Shown here: piece after piece, positions 1 to 7,404 of the stretch | Numbering within the stretch: the stretch's first letter is position 1 | How the letters are laid out: each line of letters begins with the position of its first letter | Source of the DNA: Olivibacter sitiensis DSM 17696 | GTDB taxonomy: Bacteria > Bacteroidota > Bacteroidia > Sphingobacteriales > Sphingobacteriaceae | Length of the DNA stretch: 64,000 nt | Direction of reading: 5' to 3' | Assembly: GCF_000427965.1 (NCBI RefSeq) | Contig: NZ_ATZA01000018.1 | Coordinates: 22,968-86,967 of the forward strand | Translations under genes and position numbers: made by a program | The notes under the pieces: generated by a model | Databases searched by the model: none | Told to the model about the DNA's origin: nothing | The model's input: only the letters and a program-made list of their open reading frames with translations

Positions 1-484
1 CTAGCCTATGGTAGGCGTTGCCCATGAGCAATTGCGTGCGATAGGCCCTCGAAAGGTCCCGCAGAGGAGCTAGTCTGCTATCCGGAAAGCCATCATCCAA
101 GTGGTATCTGAAATGGTTCTTGTTTATTGGCCGATTTAAATGGGGGGCATAAGCCATGCCGAATCCGGCAGTTTGGCCTGGCTGACGTACGCTGCTTTTG
201 CCGATTATCTTTCTGGGATTTATTTCCGGTAAATTATAAGCCACGAATGTGCCGCTTCCTACATGGCTTTCCAGCCATCCCTGCGCCAATAATTCGTCGT
301 AAGCCCTAATAACCGTCTTTCGATGAATTCCCAATAGTTTTGCTAAGTCCCTCGTGCTGGGAAGGCGATGGCCGGCAGGCAATATGCCCTGCTTTATCAA
401 GTTGGCTATCTGTACGGACACCTGTAGGAATATGGCCGAGTCTCCATCTTTGTTTAGCGCTATCAACGAAGTGAATGGATGCAT
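1..484 (-). CDS. MocR-type PLP-dependent transcriptional regulator, N-terminal part (cut by window edge)
   Basis: The reverse strand is open from an ATG at 484 to the window edge, about 161 codons. The first 70 residues form a GntR-type winged helix, with the family signatures LPSTRDLAKLLGIHRKTV and a following AYDELLAQGWLES recognition wing. A linker and the beginning of an aminotransferase-like domain follow (RLAPLRDLSRAYR). This order, GntR wHTH then a class-I aminotransferase fold, defines MocR/PdxR regulators, which use PLP as effector. It is divergent from a pyridoxamine-phosphate-oxidase-like gene 83 bp away, and a perfect palindrome lies between them. It very likely controls that neighbour. 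The effector and the rest of the protein are not visible here. Confidence 0.88.
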   Translation of the reverse strand, partial: MHPFTSLIALNKDGDSAIFLQVSVQIANLIKQGILPAGHRLPSTRDLAKLLGIHRKTVIRAYDELLAQGWLESHVGSGTFVAYNLPEINPRKIIGKSSVRQPGQTAGFGMAYAPHLNRPINKNHFRYHLDDGFPDSRLAPLRDLSRAYRTQLLMGNAYHRL

Positions 485-508
485 GATTGGACTACGTCTT
501 TTGTAAAA

Positions 509-532
509 ATTGGATGATTATCTGCATCCAAT
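509..532. promoter_or_regulatory. Palindromic operator between the MocR-type gene and its divergent neighbour
   Basis: A perfect inverted repeat, ATTGGATG-8 nt-CATCCAAT, is centred at 520.5 in the 83-bp divergent gap. It ends 7 bp before the -7 box of the rightward gene. A further half-site-like ATGCATCCA lies over the start codon of the regulator (476-484). Position and symmetry suit a binding site for the MocR-type regulator; binding is inferred. Confidence 0.55.
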
Positions 533-539
533 AAAGGTA

Positions 540-547
540 TATTTTTG
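540..547 (+). promoter_or_regulatory. Bacteroidota -7 promoter box (TATTTTTG)
   Basis: TATTTTTG matches the TAnnTTTG consensus and lies 20 bp before the preferred ATG at 568. It overlaps the alternative GTG start at 547, which argues against that start. I see no convincing -33 TTTG at the usual spacing, so activation or repression by the adjacent regulator would be plausible. Confidence 0.5.
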
Positions 548-567
548 TGTTGAAAAGGAAGAAATAT

Positions 568-1200
568 ATGAAAAAATACCTTGTACCAAGTCGAGCGGCC
601 AAACGAGCACATTACGATGAGGCCACCATCCACGCCATTTTGGACGAAGCATTATATTGCACGGTGAGCTATGTGTCTGAAGGCTTACCATTTTCCATTC
701 CAACGGCCTTTGTGAGACATGGGGATAAGCTGTATATACATGGATCGGTAGGTAGCCATTTCATTCGGATATTGGAGCAAGGTATCCCTGTTTGTATTTC
801 GATTACCCTGATGGATGCCTTGGTTATTGCCAAATCGGCCGTTAGTCATTCGATGAACTATCGTTCTGTCATCTTGTTTGCCACTGCCGAAAAAGTGGAA
901 GACGACATGCAAAAAGCCGATGCGCTTGAGTGGTTGACCAATAAAGTAGTGCCCGATAGCTGGGATTACCTTAGGCCTATGACTGATAAAGAGCTGCGCA
1001 AGACCACGGTTTTGGCTTTTGACCTGGCCGAAGCTTCTGCCAAAATCCGTACGGGCATGCCCAATGATGAACCAGAGGATGAATCACTTCCCATCTGGTC
1101 GGGAATTATTCCTTTGCAAACGAGCAGGCTTGCCCCTATAGGAGATGATTCCAGTCAAGGGATTCCCTTGCCAGCGCATTTGGAGAACTTATTGCGTTAA
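568..1200 (+). CDS. Pyridoxamine 5'-phosphate oxidase family / flavin-nucleotide-binding protein
   Basis: This 210-residue protein has the split-barrel flavin-binding fold typical of the PNPOx-like family. The N-terminal part (residues about 25-75: LYCTVSYVSEGLPFSIPTAF, then KLYIHGSVGSHFIR) is the usual substrate and flavin strand-loop region. A SVILFATAEKVED strand and a C-terminal WSGIIPL segment follow, both typical of this family. Such genes often sit beside MocR regulators, as here. The ATG at 568 is preferred over the GTG at 547 because it follows a purine-rich stretch and the -7 box. The substrate is unknown; general FMN-dependent redox or a split-barrel binding role is inferred. Confidence 0.85.
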   Translation: MKKYLVPSRAAKRAHYDEATIHAILDEALYCTVSYVSEGLPFSIPTAFVRHGDKLYIHGSVGSHFIRILEQGIPVCISITLMDALVIAKSAVSHSMNYRSVILFATAEKVEDDMQKADALEWLTNKVVPDSWDYLRPMTDKELRKTTVLAFDLAEASAKIRTGMPNDEPEDESLPIWSGIIPLQTSRLAPIGDDSSQGIPLPAHLENLLR

Positions 1201-1378
1201 CATAGGTTGTCGTTAGGTCAACTCTACCTTGATACACCGTTAAAACTATGTTGATAGATCAAGCTATCCCTAATTTGATGAGAATCAGATAGGGAATAAT
1301 CTATAGTGCTAGTGCGATTGAGGTTCGAGAGCGATGGGAAAGATGGCGTATGCCTGTTCTTTTGCATCCTTATTGTCG

Positions 1379-1386
1379 TATCTTTG
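1379..1386 (+). promoter_or_regulatory. -7 promoter box of mnmE (TATCTTTG)
   Basis: TATCTTTG matches TAnnTTTG and ends 5 bp before the ATG at 1392, so the transcript would be nearly leaderless. The box lies inside the longer reading frame that begins at 1350, which favours 1392 as the true start. Confidence 0.55.
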
Positions 1387-1391
1387 CATCC

Positions 1392-2762
1392 ATGTCTATT
1401 GGAATAGAAAACGATACGATAGTAGCCTTGGCTACGCCACCGGGCAGTGGTGCCATAGGCGTCATACGCCTTTCCGGGCCAGAGGCCATCGCGATATGCA
1501 ATCAGGTTTTTAAGGGCAAGGACCTCGCTCAACAGCCCTCACATACCATTCATTTTGGCACTATCCGCGATGGGGATGAAATCATCGACGAGGTATTGGT
1601 CAGTCTGTTCATCGCCCCGCACAGCTATACCAAAGAGGACGTAGTGGAAGTCTCCACGCACGGCTCCAATTATATCATCGAGCGTATCATCAAGCTGTTT
1701 ATCAAGCATGGCGCACGCGGGGCCAAAGCAGGCGAATTTACCCTGCGTGCTTTCCTGAATGGCGCCATGGACCTATCGCAGGCCGAAGCAGTAGCCGACC
1801 TGATCGCTTCCAACTCTGCCGCATCCCATCAAGTGGCCATGCAGCAGATGCGCGGTGGATTTTCCAACGAACTGAAGCAATTACGGGAGCAGCTCATCCA
1901 TTTTGCGTCCATGATAGAACTGGAACTGGATTTTTCCGAAGAGGACGTGGAATTTGCCAATCGCGCGCAACTGAAAGAATTGGTATTGCAGATAGACAGG
2001 GTGCTGCAAAAGCTCATTGCTTCCTTTGAGCAAGGCAATGTACTGAAAAATGGCGTACCCGTGGTCATCGCCGGAAAACCCAACGTGGGCAAATCTACCT
2101 TGCTTAATGCCTTGCTCAACGAGGAAAGGGCCATCGTGTCCGATATCGCCGGTACCACGAGGGATTCTATTGAGGATGAAATCAATATCAAAGGGGTTAC
2201 CTTTAGGTTTATAGACACGGCAGGCATACGCGATACCTTGGACATCATTGAGGCCAAGGGGGTGGAACGTACGCGCGAAAAGATGAGGCAGGCCCGGTTA
2301 ATCATCTACCTGGTAGATCCTACACAGGACAATGTGGAGGAAGTGGCCCAGCAGGTGGCGGAACTCAAAGATTTGCAGATTCCTTATCTGCTCATCGTCA
2401 ATAAAAAGGATCAATTGCAAGCGGAACAAAAAGCTGGTTATGAAACTTTGGAGCCTCTGTTCATAGCTGCCAGGGAAAAGGAAGGGGTGGAGGAGCTACA
2501 GGAAGAACTGTTGGCCCTCGTCAACCTGCGAAATATCAATGCCGATGATGTATTGGTGACCAATATCCGCCATGTAGAAGCCTTGCAAAAGACACAGGCT
2601 TCATTGGAAAACGTACTTTATGGCGTAGACCATCCCGTCACTTCCGATTTCTTGGCCATGGATATCCGGCAGGCCTTGCACCATCTGGGAGAAATTACGG
2701 GGAGCGTCTCTACGGATGACTTATTGGAGAATATATTCTCGAAGTTTTGCATCGGGAAGTAG
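1392..2762 (+). CDS. mnmE: tRNA uridine-5-carboxymethylaminomethyl(34) synthesis GTPase MnmE
   Basis: This 456-residue protein works with MnmG to install the carboxymethylaminomethyl group at wobble uridine 34 of tRNAs, using GTP, formyl-tetrahydrofolate derivatives and FAD. Seen in sequence: the N-terminal folate-binding domain beginning IVALATPPGSGAIGVIRLSG; a G domain with P-loop GKPNVGKST near residue 226, switch GTTRD, DTAG and NKKD; and the invariant C-terminal CIGK with its catalytic cysteine. The start at 1392 gives the family-typical N terminus; an ATG 14 codons upstream would add an atypical extension. The 3' end of this gene is the apparent insertion point of the island that follows, and the coding sequence remains intact. 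Confidence 0.97.
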   Translation: MSIGIENDTIVALATPPGSGAIGVIRLSGPEAIAICNQVFKGKDLAQQPSHTIHFGTIRDGDEIIDEVLVSLFIAPHSYTKEDVVEVSTHGSNYIIERIIKLFIKHGARGAKAGEFTLRAFLNGAMDLSQAEAVADLIASNSAASHQVAMQQMRGGFSNELKQLREQLIHFASMIELELDFSEEDVEFANRAQLKELVLQIDRVLQKLIASFEQGNVLKNGVPVVIAGKPNVGKSTLLNALLNEERAIVSDIAGTTRDSIEDEINIKGVTFRFIDTAGIRDTLDIIEAKGVERTREKMRQARLIIYLVDPTQDNVEEVAQQVAELKDLQIPYLLIVNKKDQLQAEQKAGYETLEPLFIAAREKEGVEELQEELLALVNLRNINADDVLVTNIRHVEALQKTQASLENVLYGVDHPVTSDFLAMDIRQALHHLGEITGSVSTDDLLENIFSKFCIGK

Positions 2763-2933
2763 GTTTTGATAATCATCAATTGCAATCCATAGAAATATAT
2801 GATTTAATAAACTAAAAATCAATTTATTGTATAAATATCATTTCTTTTTGTTTTTCATTGACTAACCTTTATTTTGTATCTTTTTGTACCTTTGTTGGGA
2901 TGTTTTAACGGAGGTACAAATAGGTACAAGATT

Positions 2934-4061
2934 ATGGAACGAACCCGATCAGTCAAATTACGAGAGAAAGAATTAAGCGATGGGCGGTTAAGCCTTTACT
3001 TGGATTACTACCCGCCTGTTTATATCCCCGAGACGGGTAAGGAATCCAGACGGGAGTTCCTGAAGATCTATATCCATAAAAAACCCGCCAACGCTGCGGA
3101 AAAGGAGTACAATAAAGTTTGCCGGGCTAAGGCCGAAAGCATCCGGTCGGAACGCGAACTCCAATTGATTAATCGGCAATTTGATTTTGCCGACAGGTTA
3201 AACGCGCAGCGTGATTTTCTTGCCTATTTTAAAGAACAGGTTAGAAAGCACAACAAGTCGAAAGGTAATCACGACAATTGGTATGGTACGTATAAATACC
3301 TCGAAATGTACACGAACGGTCAGTGTACGTTTGGCGACGTAACCGAGAAATTCTGCGAGGGTTTCAAAGAATTTTTGGGATCAGTCAAATCCATTCGGTC
3401 TAATACCGTTGGCCTTTCCGCCAATACCCAATACAGCTACTTCAATAAATTCCGTGCGGCCATCAAGGAAGCGTTTCAGGAACGGCTTTTTTCCGTTAAT
3501 CCCATATTGCGCGTTAAAGGACTGCCACAAGGCGAGACACATCGGGAGTTTTTGACATTGGAGGAATTGCGGGCGATGAAGGAGGCGGAATGTGATTTGC
3601 CCATTCTGAAACAGGCATCGCTTTTTTCCGCACTTACGGGATTGCGATGGTCGGACATCATCAATTTAAAATGGGGCGATATCCACCATTCTGCCGAACA
3701 TGGGTATTACATCCGTTTCGTACAGCAAAAGACCAAAGGTGCAGAAACACTATACATACCCGATCAGGCGTACGAACAATTAGGTGAAAAGCAGCGTGCC
3801 GAAGAGCAGGTTTTTAAAGGGCTTAAGTATTCGGATTACATCAGTTTGCAGATTTCCCGATGGGCACTGCGTGCCGGAATAACCAAGAAACTGACGTTCC
3901 ACTGTTTCCGACACACCTATGCGACGTTGCAGCTAACCATGGGTACGGATATTTATACGGTGTCCAAACTTTTAGGGCACCGGAACGTGAAAACCACGGA
4001 AATTTACACCAAGGTCATTGACGAAAAGAAAATTGAAGCCGCAAGACGCATTATACTTTAG
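2934..4061 (+). CDS. Tyrosine site-specific integrase
   Basis: This 375-residue recombinase catalyses integration and excision of the island. Seen: an N-terminal Arm-DNA-binding-like region, a SAM-like core-binding domain (about residues 80-200), and a C-terminal catalytic domain. The catalytic residues visible are the arginine in LTGLRWSDI, the H-x-x-R of FHCFRHTYAT, the histidine of LLGHRNVKTT and the tyrosine in TEIYTKV. The start at 2934 is preferred over one 60 bases upstream because a TACCTTTG -7 box lies at 2887-2894, inside that extension. It sits 171 bp after mnmE, facing away from it, as expected for an integrase next to its own attachment site. A hypothetical gene follows after 3 bp. 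Confidence 0.93.
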   Translation: MERTRSVKLREKELSDGRLSLYLDYYPPVYIPETGKESRREFLKIYIHKKPANAAEKEYNKVCRAKAESIRSERELQLINRQFDFADRLNAQRDFLAYFKEQVRKHNKSKGNHDNWYGTYKYLEMYTNGQCTFGDVTEKFCEGFKEFLGSVKSIRSNTVGLSANTQYSYFNKFRAAIKEAFQERLFSVNPILRVKGLPQGETHREFLTLEELRAMKEAECDLPILKQASLFSALTGLRWSDIINLKWGDIHHSAEHGYYIRFVQQKTKGAETLYIPDQAYEQLGEKQRAEEQVFKGLKYSDYISLQISRWALRAGITKKLTFHCFRHTYATLQLTMGTDIYTVSKLLGHRNVKTTEIYTKVIDEKKIEAARRIIL

Positions 4062-4064
4062 GCA

Positions 4065-5057
4065 ATGGGAATACTTAAACGGAATCCAAACAAGACACTC
4101 AGCCCCGAAATGGGATATTGGAAATACCTGCTGTTTGAGTATTTTGGAGCCTATGACGATGGTAGTCTTGAAACGCGGCTGAAAGCATTGCAAGTTGGCT
4201 GGATGATTTTTAGCAGAGAAGGGAAAGCAGCTTATGAATTTGTCGAATTTCATAAAAACAAACGTCGCGTATTGGGTGATGTGCTGAAATATTTATATGT
4301 CATTGTCGGTTTAGGCGGTTTTATCCTGTTGCTTTATGTATTTAGCGCACCTTTTTTCTTTGCCCTGCTGGCTTTCGTGCCACCAATAATAATCCATCTT
4401 TTGGCGTATAAGCCCAGGTTAAAACAAAATCTACGGCACGTTACGCATATTCTTGAAAATAGTCAGCGATTTACACAACTCATCAATTTGCCAATTGACG
4501 ATGAGAACGGACTCCGAGCGTTCATCGAATCGTTAAGAGCAGGAAACAAGGATGCTGGCGAAAGAAAAAATGACACAGAGGCTCATGAAGCTTTTTCCGA
4601 TGACCTAATCAGTGATTTTCAATTACAACTTCGGGAGATCAGCAAGAGGGAGAATCAATTCAATCAAATGCCCATGCGTGAGGTGATTGATTTCTTTAAC
4701 GTGATGTGTTGCCCGGCATGCAGCAAAGAAGTAGCGCAAATGTCAGAAGCTGACTTTCTGTTGTTTCTGAGATCAGCATTTCTGCTGCATCCCATGCCGA
4801 TGAAAATCGTCTTGAAAAATAAAAAGCCCGTCATCACAAGAATGATTTTCCATCAGTTTATGCTTGCATCGTATGACAAGCATCATGATAAAAAGGATAT
4901 ACCTAAATACGCAACCCTACTGTGCGATCATTTTGAAGGTTTCGAGTTCGAAAAGACGATTCGGAATTTTCGGACAGATGATAATCAACTGTTGGAAAGA
5001 ATAAGAAACGATTACAAAAGCCATTTACAATTTTTACGGTATCTACAATCTTCATAG
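4065..5057 (+). CDS. Hypothetical membrane protein of the island
   Basis: I do not recognise this 330-residue protein. Two adjacent hydrophobic stretches (about residues 74-92 and 94-113, the second rich in F, A, L and P) suggest a membrane hairpin. A soluble, charged C-terminal part follows and contains CCPACSKEV, a possible metal or disulphide motif. It begins 3 bp after the integrase stop and is probably co-transcribed with it. The position between integrase and excisionase-like gene suggests an island maintenance or accessory function, but nothing in the sequence proves one. Confidence 0.7.
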   Translation: MGILKRNPNKTLSPEMGYWKYLLFEYFGAYDDGSLETRLKALQVGWMIFSREGKAAYEFVEFHKNKRRVLGDVLKYLYVIVGLGGFILLLYVFSAPFFFALLAFVPPIIIHLLAYKPRLKQNLRHVTHILENSQRFTQLINLPIDDENGLRAFIESLRAGNKDAGERKNDTEAHEAFSDDLISDFQLQLREISKRENQFNQMPMREVIDFFNVMCCPACSKEVAQMSEADFLLFLRSAFLLHPMPMKIVLKNKKPVITRMIFHQFMLASYDKHHDKKDIPKYATLLCDHFEGFEFEKTIRNFRTDDNQLLERIRNDYKSHLQFLRYLQSS

Positions 5058-5105
5058 AGAACGCTAAAAATGCTCTTATCATTGCGGGAAACAAGTTTTT
5101 ACGCA

Positions 5106-5453
5106 ATGGAAAATCCCTTTGTATTATTAGACCAACGGCTTGATCGGATCGAGACGTTGGTAATGGAAATGAAGAATGGAACCGTTGAAAAGCCGGCTCC
5201 GGATGGCTATGATATTATCGATATCGATGAAGCTACCCAACTTTTAGGCATTGCCAAACCCACCGTTTACGGAAAGACTTCCCGGGGTGAAATCCCCCAT
5301 ATGAAAAGAGGGAAGCGGCTTTATTTTTCCAAGAAAGAACTCTTGGAGTGGCTGAAGTCCGGGCGAAGGAGAACGCGAGCGGATATCGAGGAGGAAGCCA
5401 AAGCTTATATCCTGCGAAAAGGTTCGCCGTTCCGTGGTAACCCATCTTATTAA
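5106..5453 (+). CDS. Helix-turn-helix (excisionase/MerR-like HTH_17) protein
   Basis: This 115-residue protein has an N-terminal coiled-coil-like segment (LDQRLDRIETLVMEMK) and then a classic HTH_17 domain at about residues 40-90. The order is IDIDEATQLLGIAKPTVY, then RGEIPHMKRGKRLYF and KKELLEWL. Such proteins bind DNA as recombination directionality factors or as regulators of island genes. Its place next to integrase and primase genes supports an Xis-like or replication-control role. ATG 5106 is chosen because the 12 preceding codons of the open frame do not resemble the family. Confidence 0.82.
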   Translation: MENPFVLLDQRLDRIETLVMEMKNGTVEKPAPDGYDIIDIDEATQLLGIAKPTVYGKTSRGEIPHMKRGKRLYFSKKELLEWLKSGRRRTRADIEEEAKAYILRKGSPFRGNPSY

Positions 5454-5480
5454 ATTTTTTGTTGACTAAATCACTTCGCC

Positions 5481-6704
5481 ATGAAACAGGATAGTGATAA
5501 CACCTATATCCGCGTAGGTACGACGTTGTATAAGCGGGTGAAGAAGCCGTTGATCAGCGGTAAAGATGAAGATATGCTGATTGTGTGGAATTTGGATACC
5601 ATCAAACAGGATTACCCCAACAATTGGCGGGAGGTTATCAAAGGTATCGACAAATACAATGGCTTCTGTACCATCCCGGAGCATTTGGACTACCGGAGAA
5701 GCTACCAAGGTTTCTATAACCTCTATGAACCTGTGGTACACGAACCCAAAGAGGGTACATATACTACTATTCTCCAATTTATCACCCATATTTTCGGGGA
5801 ACAGTACGAATTAGGGCTCGATTATTTGCAGCATTTGTATACCCAGCCCCGGCAACGTTTGCCCGTGCTGTGTCTGGTAAGCAGCGAGGGGAACACCGGG
5901 AAGACAACTTTCCTCAACCTGTTAAAGTCCGTCTTCGGCAATAACATGACGTTCAATACCAATGCCGATTTCCGGAGCAATTTCAACGCCGACTGGGTAT
6001 CCAAATTGATTATCGCGATTGACGAAGTGTTGCTCGACAGGAGGGAAGACAGCGAGAAAATAAAAAACCTCAGTACCGCCAAATCCTACAAGGCAGAAGC
6101 CAAGGGCAAAGACCGTTTCGAGGTGGAATTTTTCGGCAAAATCATCCTGTGTTCCAACAATGAGGAAAACTTCATGGTCATCGGTTTGCAGGAAACCCGC
6201 TATTGGGTAAGGAAAGTACCCACATTACCATCGCTTGATCCGGATTTCCTCTGGAAACTTGAAGCAGAGATACCGGCATTTCTCGATTTTCTGCTTCACC
6301 GGAAACTGGCCACTAAAAACAGTTCCCGCATGTGGTTCACGCCGGAGCAGATTGCTACATCTGCCTTACGGAAGGTGAAGTCATATTATGTGAATAAGGT
6401 GGAATTGGAACTCTACGAGACCATCCGCGAAATCATGGAGGCAAAGGAGGTGTTGGACTTTTGCCTGACCAATACCCACGCCAAGATCCTGTTGGAGCGA
6501 TCAGGTATCAAGGTATCCCGTTCGCAGGTGCGCCACATCTTGGAAGACCAATGGCGTTTGAAGCAATACCCCAACGCGTCCACCTTTACCACGTATCTGT
6601 ATGACCACAGCGGCTACCTATTGGAACTGGACGGCAAGGGCAGGTATTACCGGATTACCCAACAGGACTTGGAACGCATTTATAGTGGAATGTTGACTTT
6701 TTAA
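5481..6704 (+). CDS. Primase-helicase (DUF5906/D5-like) replication protein
   Basis: This 407-residue protein carries a superfamily-3-like ATPase. Walker A is SSEGNTGKTTFLN near residue 138, Walker B is KLIIAIDEVLLD near residue 178, and a sensor-like CSNNEENF follows. The layout matches the phage/plasmid primase-helicase (D5/VirE-like, DUF5906) proteins common in Bacteroidota mobile elements. An N-terminal catalytic primase module is not obvious, so helicase activity is better supported than primer synthesis. It lies directly upstream of a phased repeat array that could be its origin. It would let the excised island replicate or persist. Confidence 0.82.
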   Translation: MKQDSDNTYIRVGTTLYKRVKKPLISGKDEDMLIVWNLDTIKQDYPNNWREVIKGIDKYNGFCTIPEHLDYRRSYQGFYNLYEPVVHEPKEGTYTTILQFITHIFGEQYELGLDYLQHLYTQPRQRLPVLCLVSSEGNTGKTTFLNLLKSVFGNNMTFNTNADFRSNFNADWVSKLIIAIDEVLLDRREDSEKIKNLSTAKSYKAEAKGKDRFEVEFFGKIILCSNNEENFMVIGLQETRYWVRKVPTLPSLDPDFLWKLEAEIPAFLDFLLHRKLATKNSSRMWFTPEQIATSALRKVKSYYVNKVELELYETIREIMEAKEVLDFCLTNTHAKILLERSGIKVSRSQVRHILEDQWRLKQYPNASTFTTYLYDHSGYLLELDGKGRYYRITQQDLERIYSGMLTF

Positions 6705-6735
6705 AGTAAGGTGTTAATAATGAGTTTTTTGATAA

Positions 6736-6880
6736 GTCAACATTTGGTCAACAAATGGTCAACAATCAACAATAAAGTTGATAGGCTGTCAACAATCGAA
6801 TCCAAATGTTGACCGGAAAGTTGATGGAAAGTTGACCGGTTAAACGGCAATAAAACAATGGCTTATGGTGAAAAGTCAAC
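6736..6880. repeat. Helically phased GTCAAC iteron-like array (candidate replication origin)
   Basis: Forward GTCAAC occurs at 6736, 6747, 6758, 6788 and 6875, with a variant ATCAAC at 6765. Inverted GTTGAC or GTTGAT occurs at 6777, 6808, 6820 and 6831. Spacings of 11-12 bp put groups of three on one face of the helix. The stretch is non-coding, A/T-rich and lies between the primase-helicase gene and the mobilisation genes. Origin function is inferred from position and periodicity. Confidence 0.5.
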
Positions 6881-6983
6881 ATAGCAACATTTTTAAGGTT
6901 CACTTTTGCTGTCTTTTTTCTTTAGCCAGCAAAAGGAAAAATACGATAACAAACCCGTATATGGAGAGGGTAGGTCGCATGTG

Positions 6984-7025
6984 CGAAGCAAGCCATGTTT
7001 CCGTCAGACGGAAACGCTTGCTTCG
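6984..7025. other. Large hairpin upstream of mobC (candidate oriT or attenuator)
   Basis: GAAGCAAGC (6985-6993) pairs with GCTTGCTTC (7016-7024), with one further C-G pair outside, and GTTTCCGTC (6997-7005) pairs with GACGGAAAC (7007-7015). This leaves a 1-nt loop and a 3-nt bulge. A smaller palindrome, CGCATGTGCG, abuts it on the left. It stands 47 bp before the MobC start, the usual place for a relaxase nicking region. No T-run follows, so it is not a simple terminator. Confidence 0.45.
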
Positions 7026-7071
7026 GCGTATTTACCACTTCGTTTGTACGTATATCCAACTATAGCTATAT

Positions 7072-7404
7072 ATGGCAAGACCGACTAAAGAGAGAAAAGA
7101 CCAGCGGTACATCCGTGTCACCGTGCGGCTTACGGAAGCGGAATCCGCGCAATTGGAAAAGCTTTCTGCCTATGCGGGCCTGCAAGCTTCGGAGGTAATC
7201 CGCGAGGCCGTATTTAAGAATAGGATACTACAAGCCAAAGTGCCGGTGCTGGATCAGCAAACATACGTGGAGTTGAAGCGCATCGGCAACAACATTAATC
7301 AGATTGCTAAGCACCTGAATTCCGGACAGGATGTTGGTGCCAAGGTGTATTTGGAAACAATTGAAAAGCAGTTATCCATCATCCTAAAAAAACTCATCCA
7401 ATGA
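7072..7404 (+). CDS. mobC: MobC-like relaxosome accessory protein
   Basis: This 110-residue protein has an N-terminal ribbon-helix-helix type DNA-binding region (YIRVTVRLTEAESAQLEKLS, then ASEVIREAVF). A C-terminal helical part contains IGNNINQIAKHLN, the hallmark of bacterial MobC proteins. MobC helps the relaxase bind and open DNA at oriT. Its stop codon overlaps the ATG of the relaxase by 4 bases (ATGA), so the two are translationally coupled. The ATG at 7072 gives the standard MARPTKE-type start. Confidence 0.88.
   Translation: MARPTKERKDQRYIRVTVRLTEAESAQLEKLSAYAGLQASEVIREAVFKNRILQAKVPVLDQQTYVELKRIGNNINQIAKHLNSGQDVGAKVYLETIEKQLSIILKKLIQ

Noticed and set aside
1224..1532. Leftward ORF of 102 codons overlapping the mnmE promoter
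   Set aside because: It is antisense to the mnmE promoter and start, with no recognisable domain.
6865..7198. Three short ORFs upstream of mobC
   Set aside because: They run through the iteron array and the large hairpin or overlap mobC in another frame, with no protein-like composition.
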